Source: UBA6168 sp964573725
GTDB taxonomy: Bacteria > Bacteroidota > Bacteroidia > Chitinophagales > Saprospiraceae
Assembly: GCA_964573725.1 (NCBI GenBank)
Contig: CAZNLJ010000048.1
Coordinates: 1 to 32,431 of the forward strand
Direction: 5' to 3'
Length of the DNA stretch: 32,431 bases
Shown here: positions 22,099-30,765 of the stretch, piece by piece
Numbering within the stretch: position 1 is the stretch's first letter
Layout: every line of letters begins with the position of its first letter
The notes under the pieces: generated by a model
Databases searched by the model: none
Told to the model about the DNA's origin: nothing
Seen by the model: the letters and a program-made list of their open reading frames with translations, nothing else
Translations under genes and position numbers: made by a program

Positions 22099-22905
22099 TC
22101 AACCCGCGGGCTTCCGGAGTACCAGGGTCAGGATGTGCGGTATGTCCGGCGAAGTATCATCCTGCCAGACGAACCGACCCGGTTCGGTCTCCCGCATATT
22201 GGGAAAACAGCGGTAAGGGGAGAAAGGGGATTCCCGGAACACTTCCAACGAGTAACGCCTTTCCAGGAATGGATCCAGTATCTCGCCGATGCTATGGTTC
22301 CAGAAATGTTCCCGTGCCTTGGTCCCGTTGTCCGGGGTGGCATAGCTGCCCGTGACTTCCTCGCTGTACGGGTCCGGTTTGCCGAAATAGTGGTATTTGC
22401 GACCAAAATCCTCGAAATCGAACATGTATAACGCCGGATGGAATTCGGAAAGGTACAACCTTCCTCCCGGCAACAGGAAATGGTCCACAACCTGTGCCCA
22501 ACGGGTCAGGTCGGGGAGCCAGACGATGGTCCCGTAGGTGGCGTATACCAGGTCGAAACGGCCTTGGAGCCGGGATTCCAACCCATAAATGTCCGCGCAC
22601 ACGAAAGTGGCGGGGACTTGTATGCGGGCCGACAAACCGCGGGCGGCGGAGATGGCCTTTTCGGAGAAGTCGACGCCGGTGACCTTCGCCCCTTCCCTGG
22701 CAAGGGACAGCGAGTCCATCCCAAAATGGCACTGCAGGTGAAGGATGTCCAGGCCCTTGACTGGTCCTAACAGGGCGGTCTCGATTTCCGTCAGGGAACT
22801 TTTCCCTTCCAGGAAGGAGGGAAGGTCATAGAAAGGACTTTCCATGTGCGGTGCCACCCGGTCGTCCCAGTTCCGCCTGTTTTCATCGAAATACGGTTGC
22901 CACAT
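22099..22905 (-). CDS. Class I SAM-dependent methyltransferase
   Basis: 268 residues from ATG 22905. Motif I is DILHLQCHFGMDSLSLAREG (residues about 53-72, with a Gln-Cys-His variant instead of the glycine-rich loop), then VTGVDFSEKAISAARGLS with the ribose-binding Asp, and FDLVYATYGTIVWLPDLTRWAQ as motif IV/V. The N-terminal part (FDENRRNWDDRVAPHMESPFYDLPSFLEG) and the C-terminal REHFWNHSIGEILDPFL occur in a group of stand-alone methyltransferases whose substrate I do not know. A -7 box 11 bp before the ATG means the mRNA is nearly leaderless. It is not in an operon. Confidence 0.85.
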   Translation of the reverse strand: MWQPYFDENRRNWDDRVAPHMESPFYDLPSFLEGKSSLTEIETALLGPVKGLDILHLQCHFGMDSLSLAREGAKVTGVDFSEKAISAARGLSARIQVPATFVCADIYGLESRLQGRFDLVYATYGTIVWLPDLTRWAQVVDHFLLPGGRLYLSEFHPALYMFDFEDFGRKYHYFGKPDPYSEEVTGSYATPDNGTKAREHFWNHSIGEILDPFLERRYSLEVFRESPFSPYRCFPNMRETEPGRFVWQDDTSPDIPHILTLVLRKPAG

Positions 22906-22915
22906 ATTTTTTTGC

Positions 22916-22923
22916 CAAATCTA
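22916..22923 (-). promoter_or_regulatory. -7 promoter element (TAGATTTG), nearly leaderless methyltransferase mRNA
   Basis: Exact TAnnTTTG match on the minus strand, ending 10 bases before the ATG at 22905. Transcription would begin only a few bases before the start codon. No strong -33 element is seen. Confidence 0.4.
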
Positions 22924-23139
22924 AGGATTCTCCGGCGGAATGATACCGGTCGGAATCGAGGCCAACCCGATGCCCCATCGTTTTCCCCATTCAAAAAAAT
23001 CCGAAAAAACAGATACCGGTCAGATACTTTCCCCGTGATTCGTCGTTAAGAGAAGCGACGGGCCGAAGTTCGGCGGACATAACATGCCTTCGGCTGCACA
23101 ATCGGAGACCTAAGCTTTCCGGTTTGTCCGATTAACCGT

Positions 23140-23147
23140 TAGTTTTG
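23140..23147 (+). promoter_or_regulatory. -7 promoter element (TAGTTTTG) for the DUF3467 gene
   Basis: Exact match to TAnnTTTG about 110 bp before ATG 23258. A TTTC about 20 bp upstream is the best -33 candidate. Confidence 0.4.
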
Positions 23148-23257
23148 CCCGGACGGCATCTGCCTGGCATGCACCTGCTGTCCGCCGAAAGGATAGCTGA
23201 CAGTATTTTCGTGCCGGCAGGCCTGGTACGCCGCCAAAAATCACAATTCAAACATCA

Positions 23258-23572
23258 ATGGCTGACAAACCGAACCAACCAACACCCATCAGCATCGAAC
23301 TGCCGGAAGATATTGCGGACGGACAATATTCCAACATGGCGGTCATCACCCACAACCAGACGGAATTCGTCCTGGATTTCATCATGATGGCACCCAATGC
23401 CAAGGCAAAAGTCAAGTCGCGCATCATCCTGACACCCCAGCATGCGAAGCGGCTGCTGGCAGCGATGGCCGAAAACATCAAGCGGTACGAGGCGCAATTC
23501 GGGTCGATATATGATTCCGACGGTGGTCCTTTCCCCAACATGAATTTCAATACGCCGACCGCACAGGCCTAG
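23258..23572 (+). CDS. DUF3467 domain protein
   Basis: 104 residues. The whole chain matches DUF3467 as I know it: ISIELPEDIADGQYSNMAVITHNQTEFVLDFIMMAP, then KVKSRIILTPQHAKRLLAAMAENIKRYEAQFG. It is a small soluble protein, conserved as a single copy in Bacteroidota and some other phyla, with no established role. It is sometimes near RNA polymerase genes, but not here. It has its own -7 box, and a strongly folded non-coding stretch follows its stop. Confidence 0.85.
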   Translation: MADKPNQPTPISIELPEDIADGQYSNMAVITHNQTEFVLDFIMMAPNAKAKVKSRIILTPQHAKRLLAAMAENIKRYEAQFGSIYDSDGGPFPNMNFNTPTAQA

Positions 23573-23602
23573 CCCGCACGGGAGGTCGGCGGTCCGTGCA
23601 AA

Positions 23603-23706
23603 CCGGTCGGCCCGGATCCCGTTCGGGTCCGGATCCGGCGGCAGGAAGCGGGTAGCACCCTGCCGGCCGCCCGACCGGTCCTTGCCTGCAACGGAAGTCG
23701 GCAAGG
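23603..23706 (+). other. Predicted branched RNA structure after the DUF3467 gene
   Basis: Arms CCGGTCGG (23603-23610) and CCGACCGG (23671-23678) close a junction. Inside are two hairpins: CGGA-CCC with GGG-TCCG (23613-23631), and CGGCAGG with CCTGCCG (23639-23665). Directly after it, CCTTGCC (23680-23686) pairs with GGCAAGG (23700-23706). No T-run follows, so it is not a standard terminator. It may stabilise the DUF3467 mRNA 3' end or be part of the next gene's leader. No RNA family is recognised. Confidence 0.4.
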
Positions 23707-23790
23707 CAGACAATCCGATAATAAGAAACAACAGCATCTCACGTCGACCGGGCTCGTATTGTGCGGTCACGGGGATACAATCCGGTTTTC

Positions 23791-25194
23791 ATGACCACCA
23801 TGTTTAACTGTCCAAACCACATCCGCACCGGCTGTTGGGCCTTTGCGGCCGTGGCCTTGTTGATGGGATGTCAACTCGGGCAAAGCGATTCCGCACCTTC
23901 GCAAGCCCTGACGATGAAGGCCCGTCAGGGGGAATTCCGGCTCTACGTCATGGCCACGGGGGAGTTGCAGGCGAAGAACGCCGAAAAGATAAAGGGCCCA
24001 TCGGGTATGCGGTCCGCACAGATTTGGCAGGTGAATATCACCGATATGGTGGCGGAGGGCACGCTGGTGCGTGCCGGCGACTATGTAGCCAGTCTGGACC
24101 GGACCGAGCTGGAGACGAAACTGAAGGAAGCGCAGACGGAGATCGACAAGATACAGACGCAACTGGAGCAGGCGAAAATCGATACGGCGATAGACCTGAG
24201 GGCCATCCGGGACGAGCTGGTGAACCTCCGGTTTTCCCTGGATGAAAAAGCGCTTCAGGTGGAGCAAAGCCAATACGAGCCGCAGATGGTGATCCAACAA
24301 GCGAAGATCGACATGCAGAAATCGGAGCGGGACTTGTTGCAGTTGCAGAAGAAGTACGAACTGACCCAGACCAAATCGGAGGCTGTCATCGGGGAGATCT
24401 TGGCATCGCTTCGGCAACAGGAGCTCAAGCGGCAACGGCTGATGGACTTGTCCGACCAATTCGTTGTCACGGCCCCGAAGGACGGGATGGTGATTTACGC
24501 ACGATCCTGGGAAGGAAAGATAGGGCCCGGGTCCCAAATCAGTACCTGGGACCCGACCGTGGCGGAATTGCCGGACCTGGACATCATGGTGTCCAAGACC
24601 TACGTGAACGAGGTGGACATCAGTCGGGTGAGCAAAGGCCAGGATGTCGTCGTCAAGGTCGATGCTTTTCCCGGAAAAGCGTACGGCGGAACAGTCATCC
24701 AGGTAGCCAATGTCGGGGAACAACTGCAGGGTTATGATGCCAAGGTGTTCGAAGTCATCGTCCAGGTGAACGAGATGGATTCGATCCTGCGGCCCGCCAT
24801 GACCACGAGCAACGAGATACTCACCCATACCTTCGAAGATGTCGTCGCCATACCGCTGGAAGCTTTGCACAGCGATTCCATTGCATTCGTGTACAAGGAA
24901 AAAGCGGGACGGACGATCCGTCAGGAAGTCATCACGGGGGAAGTCAACGAGAATGAGGTGATCATCGCCCACGGGGTCGAAGCCGGCGAAACCATATACC
25001 TGTCCTTGCCACCGAACGCGACGGAATTGCCGGTCCATTACGTCGACCAGGCAGTCCGGGAATCGATCAAGAACCGACTGGCGGCGGAGAAGGAGGCCCG
25101 CATCCAGGCGGCACGGGAAAAGATGAAGGCGGTCCGGGAGGACTACCAGCCGGCCAAGGAGCAGAACCAAGGGGTCTACATCATTTTCGATTGA
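23791..25194 (+). CDS. Efflux periplasmic adaptor (HlyD/MacA-like lipoprotein)
   Basis: 467 residues from ATG 23791; a GTG at 23761 would add ten. The signal AFAAVALLMGC ends in a good lipobox, so it is anchored to the inner membrane. A lipoyl/barrel half (QIWQVNITDMVAEGTLVRAGDYVASLD) leads into a coiled-coil hairpin of about 120 residues rich in Q, E and K (TKLKEAQTEIDKIQTQLEQ to ELKRQRLMDLSDQ). The returning half is FVVTAPKDGMVIYARSWEGKIGPGS, then a beta-barrel (VKVDAFPGKAYGGTVIQVAN). The end is an unusual charged helix (EKEARIQAAREKMKAVRE). First gene of an efflux operon with a MacB-like permease and TolC. It links inner-membrane pump and outer-membrane channel; the substrate is unknown. 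Confidence 0.88.
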   Translation: MTTMFNCPNHIRTGCWAFAAVALLMGCQLGQSDSAPSQALTMKARQGEFRLYVMATGELQAKNAEKIKGPSGMRSAQIWQVNITDMVAEGTLVRAGDYVASLDRTELETKLKEAQTEIDKIQTQLEQAKIDTAIDLRAIRDELVNLRFSLDEKALQVEQSQYEPQMVIQQAKIDMQKSERDLLQLQKKYELTQTKSEAVIGEILASLRQQELKRQRLMDLSDQFVVTAPKDGMVIYARSWEGKIGPGSQISTWDPTVAELPDLDIMVSKTYVNEVDISRVSKGQDVVVKVDAFPGKAYGGTVIQVANVGEQLQGYDAKVFEVIVQVNEMDSILRPAMTTSNEILTHTFEDVVAIPLEALHSDSIAFVYKEKAGRTIRQEVITGEVNENEVIIAHGVEAGETIYLSLPPNATELPVHYVDQAVRESIKNRLAAEKEARIQAAREKMKAVREDYQPAKEQNQGVYIIFD

Positions 25195-25217
25195 ACCTTT
25201 TCCACAGCGAACAAGAC

Positions 25218-26552
25218 ATGAACAGATTGTTTCTCAACTTCCTGCTGGCTGCGGAGGGGGTCACCGCGAACACCCTGCGGGCGGTACTGACCGCCTTGGG
25301 CATCGTCTTCGGTGTGGGGGCCGTCATTGCGATGTTGGCCATCGGCACCGGTGCCCGGCAATCCATCCTGGACCAGATGGAACTGATCGGTACCAACAAT
25401 ATCATCATTCGTTCCAAGGTACTGAAGGCGGGCGAATCTGCGGACGACAAGACCGGGTCGGAAGGGGATGGCCAGGACCGGGGGAAGCAGAAGCGCCCGT
25501 GGTCACCCGGCCTTACCCTGCAGGATGTGCAGGCCTTCCGGGACATCCTGCCGAACATCGAACTGTTGAGTCCCGAGGTGGTCATGGAAATGAATGTCCT
25601 GCAGGAGGGATTGTCTTCCCGGGCCCGGGTCGTCGGGGTTTGGAACAGCTATTTCGACATCAACAACCTGGAGGTGGTCAGCGGGCAAACCTTCCACCAG
25701 GAGCACCTGGACGGCGGGCACGCGGTCTGCATCATCGGGCAATCCGTCCGGATGAAGTATTTTTCCGACATGGATCCCCTGGGTCAGTATATCAAGGCCG
25801 GCAAGGTATGGCTGAAAGTCATCGGGGTCCTGAACAAGCGGGAGGCGAGTGGCGAGCAACTGCAGGCCCTGGGCGTGCGGGATTACAACAAGGACATCTA
25901 CGTGCCGGTCAGCACCGTTTTGTTGCGGATGGGCAACAGGGCTGCCATCGGGGCGCGGGACCTGCAGCGGCGCGGGCGAGAATCGGCCGACGAGGAAAAC
26001 TATCACCAGCTGGACCGGGTCGTCATCAAGGTACAGGATGCCGGCACCCTTCGGCCTGCGGCCGGGTTGTTGGCGGATATGCTTCGGCGTCGGCATAAGG
26101 AGGTGATGGATTTCGAGATCGAGATTCCGGAATTGCTGCTCCAGCAGCAACGCAAGACACAGGATATCTTCAACCTGGTCTTGGCGGTCATTGCCGGTAT
26201 TTCCTTGCTGGTCGGGGGTATCGGCATCATGAACATCATGCTGGCCTCGGTACTGGAGCGGATCAAGGAAATCGGCATCCGCCGGTCGATGGGGGCGCGC
26301 CGGTCGGACATCATCTTCCAATTCCTTTTCGAGGCCGTGATCATCAGCCTGATTGGCGGCCTGCTGGGGATTTTCTTCGGGGTGGGTACGGCCGGTCTCA
26401 TATCCCGGCTGGCCGGCATACCGACGATCATATCGGCCTGGTCCGTCCTGTTGTCATTCGGGGTGGCCGCGGCCGTCGGGCTGGCATTCGGATTGTTCCC
26501 GGCGCGGAAGGCGGCCCGGGAGGATCCGGTCCGGGCACTCCGGGCCGATTAA
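25218..26552 (+). CDS. MacB/FtsX-type ABC transporter permease without ATPase domain
   Basis: 444 residues from ATG 25218; a TTG at 25191 overlapping the adaptor stop is also open. One N-terminal membrane helix (LRAVLTALGIVFGVGAVIAMLAI) is followed by a large periplasmic MacB_PCD domain (GTGARQSILDQMELIGTNNIIIRS to about residue 310). Three C-terminal helices carry the FtsX signature (LLVGGIGIMNIMLASVLERIKEIGIRRSMGARRSDI and GLAFGLFPARKAAREDPVRALR). This is the mechanotransmission permease of MacAB-TolC-type pumps. No Walker motifs are present in this protein or its neighbours, so the ATPase must be encoded elsewhere. Lies between adaptor and TolC genes, 22-23 bp from each. Confidence 0.9.
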   Translation: MNRLFLNFLLAAEGVTANTLRAVLTALGIVFGVGAVIAMLAIGTGARQSILDQMELIGTNNIIIRSKVLKAGESADDKTGSEGDGQDRGKQKRPWSPGLTLQDVQAFRDILPNIELLSPEVVMEMNVLQEGLSSRARVVGVWNSYFDINNLEVVSGQTFHQEHLDGGHAVCIIGQSVRMKYFSDMDPLGQYIKAGKVWLKVIGVLNKREASGEQLQALGVRDYNKDIYVPVSTVLLRMGNRAAIGARDLQRRGRESADEENYHQLDRVVIKVQDAGTLRPAAGLLADMLRRRHKEVMDFEIEIPELLLQQQRKTQDIFNLVLAVIAGISLLVGGIGIMNIMLASVLERIKEIGIRRSMGARRSDIIFQFLFEAVIISLIGGLLGIFFGVGTAGLISRLAGIPTIISAWSVLLSFGVAAAVGLAFGLFPARKAAREDPVRALRAD

Positions 26553-26574
26553 TGCGCACAAATAATTTCTGAGC

Positions 26575-28056
26575 ATGTTCAAGACAAGCGCCGTACTGAC
26601 GGCAATGCTTTGCGCGGCCCTGCTTCGGGCACAACCGGCGGATACCTTATCCCTCAGCCTGGCGGAAGTGATCGTCCTGGCGCAGGACCAGTCGCCTGCC
26701 GCCAAGCTGGCGCAGACGAGAATGCAGAACCGGTATTGGTTCTACCGTTCCTTTCAGGCCGATTACAAGCCTCAGATGATATTGGAGGGGGACTTGCCGG
26801 ACCTCAACCGGTCCATCGGCATCATTACCCAACCGGATGGGAAGGACGTGTTCGTACAGCGGGCGCAGATGCGAAACCGCCTGGGCATATCCCTCCAGCA
26901 GCGCATCGCTCCGACGGGTGCCACGATTTTCGCCAGTACAGGCTTGCAGCGGTTGGACATCTTCCAAACGTCCGGGGACAATCTCGTTTCCTATTTTTCC
27001 ACACCGCTTTCGGTCGGTTTTTCCCAGCCCTTGTTCAATTACAACGCGCTCAAATGGAACAAGCGGATCGAGCCGCTCCGGTACCAGGAGGCCACCAAGC
27101 AGTTTGCAGCCGAAATGGAAGGCGTCGCCCTGCAATCGGCGGCCCTTTTCTTTGCGGTGTACATCGCGCAGCTCAACCTGGAGGCGGCGGTTGCCGACAA
27201 GCGGAACGCGGACACCTTGTATAACATTTCCCGGGGGCGCTTCGAGGTCGGCAGGATAGCGGAGACGGAGCTGCTGCAAATCGAATTGAGCGCCATGAAC
27301 GCCGATGTGGCGGTACAACAGGCCTTGTTGGACTTGCAGACCGGCACCGAGCGGCTCCGGAATTTCCTGGGCATCCGCAGCCCGGTCCATTTCCGGTTGA
27401 ATCCACCCGAGGATGTGCCGGTCATGGAAGTGGACAGTGACCGGGCCTTGGCCCTGGCGACGGCGAACAGGGGGGAAGTCGTCGGATTCGACCGGCGGCT
27501 GACGGAAGCGGCCGCCTCCGTGGCGGAAGCCAAGGTGAACGCAGGCTTCCAGGTCAATGTGTTCGGTCAATTCAGTCTTTCCCAGACCGCACCCCGGCTC
27601 GACGACGCCTATCGGAGCCCCCTGGATAACGAATTGTTCTCCGTCGGCGTGCAAATGCCGATCTTCGATTGGGGCAAGGCTGCCGCCCGGCTCCAGACGG
27701 CCCTGTCGAACCAGGCGCTGGAGCAAATGAACATCGGGCAGGAACGGACCAATTTCGAACAGGAAATCAGGCTGAAGGTCAATCAGTTTTCATTGCTCCG
27801 ACAACAGGTGGCCATTGCCCGCCGTGCCTATGAGGTCTCCTTGAAACGGGCGGACCTGACCCGAAACCGCTACTACATCGGGAAAATCGGGGTACTGGAC
27901 CTCAACATCGCCATTGCGGAAAAAGAGGATGCCCGGAAGAATTACATCGCTTCGGTGCAAGCCTATTGGTTAGCGCATTACGAATTGCGGACCTTGACCT
28001 TGTTCGATTTCGAAAGGAACGTCTCCTTGGTCCGGTCCATCGATTTCAGCCGCTGA
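26575..28056 (+). CDS. TolC-family outer membrane efflux protein
   Basis: 493 residues. Signal peptide MFKTSAVLTAMLCAALLRAQP, then two OEP repeats. The first has LSLAEVIVLAQDQSPAAKLAQTRMQNR and a beta segment (RNRLGISLQQRIAPTGATIF, LSVGFSQPLFNYN), then long helices (FFAVYIAQLNLEAAVADKRNADTLY, FEVGRIAETELLQIELSAMNADVA). The second repeat has FGQFSLSQTAPRLDDAY, VGVQMPIFDWGKAAARLQ and FEQEIRLKVNQFSLLRQQVAIARRAYEVS. It forms the outer-membrane channel and periplasmic tunnel and ends the adaptor-permease-TolC operon. An insert in the first beta segment (residues about 60-100) is somewhat longer than usual. Confidence 0.9.
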   Translation: MFKTSAVLTAMLCAALLRAQPADTLSLSLAEVIVLAQDQSPAAKLAQTRMQNRYWFYRSFQADYKPQMILEGDLPDLNRSIGIITQPDGKDVFVQRAQMRNRLGISLQQRIAPTGATIFASTGLQRLDIFQTSGDNLVSYFSTPLSVGFSQPLFNYNALKWNKRIEPLRYQEATKQFAAEMEGVALQSAALFFAVYIAQLNLEAAVADKRNADTLYNISRGRFEVGRIAETELLQIELSAMNADVAVQQALLDLQTGTERLRNFLGIRSPVHFRLNPPEDVPVMEVDSDRALALATANRGEVVGFDRRLTEAAASVAEAKVNAGFQVNVFGQFSLSQTAPRLDDAYRSPLDNELFSVGVQMPIFDWGKAAARLQTALSNQALEQMNIGQERTNFEQEIRLKVNQFSLLRQQVAIARRAYEVSLKRADLTRNRYYIGKIGVLDLNIAIAEKEDARKNYIASVQAYWLAHYELRTLTLFDFERNVSLVRSIDFSR

Positions 28057-28158
28057 GATTTACCGCTTTTGTTGGGTACCCGGCCGGTGGAAGTCGTTTC
28101 GCTTTTATATCTTTACGCCGAAAAAGTTCAGGCGGCCATCCAAAATGGCTTCATTTTC

Positions 28159-28196
28159 GATGCCTGCTAAGCCGACAGGCATCACCCCCATTTTTT
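28159..28196 (+). terminator. Hairpin before carA: operon terminator or attenuator
   Basis: GATGCCTG (28159-28166) pairs perfectly with CAGGCATC (28176-28183), and a run of six T follows at 28191-28196 after ACCCCCA. A smaller hairpin, GCCAT/ATGGC, lies at 28135-28149. It may end the efflux operon or, if carA is transcribed from within the 160-bp gap, act as a leader attenuator; a TATATCTTTA patch near 28116 is the only weak promoter candidate. The gap between stem and T-run weakens it as a standard terminator. Confidence 0.4.
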
Positions 28197-28218
28197 CCAA
28201 TCTGAAAAACAATTTTTG

Positions 28219-29340
28219 ATGAAGCAGGCGCCAGCAGTATTATTGTTAGCCGACGGTACCACTTTCCACGGGAAAGCTGTCGGCAAGATCGGTACCACCA
28301 CCGGTGAGATTTGTTTCAATACCGGCATGACGGGGTACCAGGAAATTTTCACGGACCCCTCCTACTACCGCCAGATCATGGTCATGACCACGGCCCATAT
28401 CGGGAATTACGGGGCCCGACTTACGGAAACGGAATCGGAAGGCGTCAAGATCGCCGGCCTGGTCTGCAAGAACTTCACGGCCAGCCACTACAGCCGGATC
28501 ATGGCCACTTCCTCGCTGCAGGATTTCTTCGAGGAGGAAAATTTGGTCGGCATCTCCGATGTGGACACGCGCGCCATCGTCCGGCATATCCGCAGCAAAG
28601 GCGCCATGAATGCCATCATTTCCTCGGAAATACTGGATTTGGCGGTGCTTCGGGAGAAGTTGTCCGAAGTGCCGGACATGGGCGGGCTGGAACTCGCCAC
28701 GGCCGTCACCACCCGGCAACCCTACATGCTCGGCAATTCCGATGCGAAATTCCGGGTGGCTGTCCTCGACCTGGGGGTCAAGCGGAATATCCTCAATTGC
28801 ATGGTGGACCGGGGATGTTACCTGAAGGTGTTCCCGGCACGCACGCCTTTCAGCGAGCTGAAGAAATGGGAACCGGATGGCTACTTCCTGTCCAATGGAC
28901 CGGGAGATCCCGCCCCCATGGATTACGCGACGGAAACGGCCGTCCATATCCTGCAGGAAAACGCCCCGCTGTTCGGTATTTGCCTCGGGCACCAGATATT
29001 GGCGCAGGCACTGGGCATTCCTACCTATAAGATGCACCACGGTCACCGGGGCATCAACCATCCTGTCAAGAACCTGTTGACCGGGCGATGCGAAATCACC
29101 TCCCAAAATCATGGGTTCGCCGTCGATGCGGACGAGATCGGCCGCCGGCAAGACCTGGTGGAGGTCACGCACGTCAACTTGAACGACGGCACCATCGAAG
29201 GCATCCGTGCCAGGAAACACCAGGCTTTCTCCGTCCAATATCATCCGGAGGCATCCCCCGGTCCGCATGATGCCCGATATCTTTTCGACGACTTCATCAC
29301 CATGATGCAACAGGCCCGGCGGTCAGCCGCCAAGGTTTGA
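28219..29340 (+). CDS. carA: Carbamoyl-phosphate synthase small subunit
   Basis: 373 residues from ATG 28219, normal length. It is the glutaminase subunit that delivers ammonia to CarB for carbamoyl phosphate, used in pyrimidine and arginine synthesis. The N-terminal CPSase domain has LADGTTFHGKAVGK and NTGMTGYQEIFTDPSY. The class I glutamine amidotransferase domain has the nucleophile Cys 255 in LFGICLGHQILAQALG and the His/Glu pair in QYHPEASPGPHD (His 342, Glu 344). carB is not in this window; the next gene is eno. It runs in the same direction as eno, divIC and sucD. Confidence 0.96.
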   Translation: MKQAPAVLLLADGTTFHGKAVGKIGTTTGEICFNTGMTGYQEIFTDPSYYRQIMVMTTAHIGNYGARLTETESEGVKIAGLVCKNFTASHYSRIMATSSLQDFFEEENLVGISDVDTRAIVRHIRSKGAMNAIISSEILDLAVLREKLSEVPDMGGLELATAVTTRQPYMLGNSDAKFRVAVLDLGVKRNILNCMVDRGCYLKVFPARTPFSELKKWEPDGYFLSNGPGDPAPMDYATETAVHILQENAPLFGICLGHQILAQALGIPTYKMHHGHRGINHPVKNLLTGRCEITSQNHGFAVDADEIGRRQDLVEVTHVNLNDGTIEGIRARKHQAFSVQYHPEASPGPHDARYLFDDFITMMQQARRSAAKV

Positions 29341-29431
29341 CCCGTTTTTTCGCTCCGGCGGAGCCGCCCCGGTACCTCATGGTGGGATACCGGCGCCAGA
29401 AACAAGCATTATTAACAAAATACTATACCCG

Positions 29432-30721
29432 ATGAGTGCAATTACAGACATTATCGCCCGGGAAATCCTGGATTCCCGCGGCAACCCGACCGTAGAAGTC
29501 GAAGTTTACACCGAGGAAGGTGCCTATGGCAGGGCGGCGGTCCCTTCCGGTGCGTCGACCGGTATGTATGAGGCGGTGGAACTGCGGGACGGGGAACAGG
29601 ACCGATATCTCGGCAAAGGGGTCCAAAAAGCCTGCGATAACATCGAGGAGGCCATCGCCGAACAGCTCATCGGGGAGGATGTCTTCGAACAGCGCTACCT
29701 GGACCAGATGATGATTGACCTGGATGGTACACCCAACAAGAGCAAGCTGGGCGCCAATGCCATCCTCGGCGTGTCCCTGGCCATCGCCCGCGCCGCCGCA
29801 GAGGAGGCCGGCATGCCGCTTTACCGCTATGTCGGCGGATCCAACGCACATGTGCTCCCCGTCCCCATGATGAACATCCTCAACGGCGGTGCCCATGCCG
29901 ACAACGGCATCGACTTCCAGGAATTCATGATCATGCCGGTCGGAGCCGCCTCCTTCCGCGAAGGCCTCCGGATGGGGGTCGAGATTTTCCATCACCTCAA
30001 GAGCGTACTGAAAGGCAAGGGCTATTCCACCAACGTCGGCGACGAGGGTGGGTTCGCACCGAACATGACCTCCAACGTGGAGGCGATCGAAACGGTCCTG
30101 CAAGCCATCGAAAAGGCAGGTTACACGCCCGGCGAAGAAGTCATGATCGCCATCGATGCCGCTGCCTCGGAATTTTTTGACCGGGAAAACCAAGTCTATC
30201 ATTTCAAGAGCTCCACCGGCGAAAAACTCACGCCCGCCCAAATGGTCGACTTCTGGACGGATTGGAGCCGGAAGTATCCCATATTCTCAATCGAGGACGG
30301 TATGGATGAGGACGATTGGGACGGTTGGGCCGCATTGACCCAGTCTATCGGGAAACGTATCCAACTGGTAGGGGACGACCTGTTCGTCACCAATACGGTC
30401 CGCCTCCAGAAAGGAATCGACCAACATATCGCCAATTCCATCCTGATCAAGGTCAATCAAATCGGTTCGTTGACCGAAACGATCAACGCCGTACAGCTTG
30501 CCACACGCAACTCCTACACCAGCGTCATGAGCCATCGCTCCGGGGAAACGGAGGACACTACCATCGCCGACCTGGCGGTTGCGCTCAACACAGGGCAGAT
30601 CAAGACTGGTTCGGCCTCCCGTTCCGATCGGATCGCCAAGTACAATCAGTTGCTCCGTATTGAGGACGAACTGGGCGACACGGCCTATTATCCCGGTAAA
30701 TCGCTGTTGGACCGCCGGTAA
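29432..30721 (+). CDS. eno: Enolase
   Basis: 429 residues, full length. It interconverts 2-phosphoglycerate and phosphoenolpyruvate in glycolysis. It begins with ITDIIAREILDSRGNPTVEVEVYTEEG and keeps GASTGMYEAVELRDG, SKLGANAILGVSLAIARAAA, MNILNGGAHADNGIDFQEFMI with its metal and substrate ligands, GDEGGFAPN, SIEDGMDEDDWDGW and QLVGDDLFVTN. The signature ILIKVNQIGSLTET is followed by SHRSGETEDTTIADLAVAL. The start is preceded by an AT-rich stretch without a clear ribosome binding site, as is common in Bacteroidota. The next gene begins 44 bp later. Confidence 0.98.
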   Translation: MSAITDIIAREILDSRGNPTVEVEVYTEEGAYGRAAVPSGASTGMYEAVELRDGEQDRYLGKGVQKACDNIEEAIAEQLIGEDVFEQRYLDQMMIDLDGTPNKSKLGANAILGVSLAIARAAAEEAGMPLYRYVGGSNAHVLPVPMMNILNGGAHADNGIDFQEFMIMPVGAASFREGLRMGVEIFHHLKSVLKGKGYSTNVGDEGGFAPNMTSNVEAIETVLQAIEKAGYTPGEEVMIAIDAAASEFFDRENQVYHFKSSTGEKLTPAQMVDFWTDWSRKYPIFSIEDGMDEDDWDGWAALTQSIGKRIQLVGDDLFVTNTVRLQKGIDQHIANSILIKVNQIGSLTETINAVQLATRNSYTSVMSHRSGETEDTTIADLAVALNTGQIKTGSASRSDRIAKYNQLLRIEDELGDTAYYPGKSLLDRR

Positions 30722-30765
30722 AAGCCGGCATCCGTGCCGGATGACCGAATGGTTTCCCGAAAAGT

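Larger units (their letters stand above)
22906..23257. other. Divergent intergenic region, promoters only
   Basis: About 350 bp between the methyltransferase and DUF3467 genes. It holds the -7 boxes described at 22916-22923 (minus) and 23140-23147 (plus). Nothing else was recognised. Confidence 0.45.

Noticed and set aside
23255..23770. 171-codon minus-strand frame with a hydrophobic start (LLFLIIGLSALPTSVAG)
   Set aside because: The start looks like a signal peptide by chance, but the rest is antisense to the DUF3467 gene and to the structured spacer.
23767..25170. 467-codon frame antisense to the efflux adaptor
   Set aside because: Shadow of the coiled-coil HlyD gene; low-complexity composition mirrors the sense strand.
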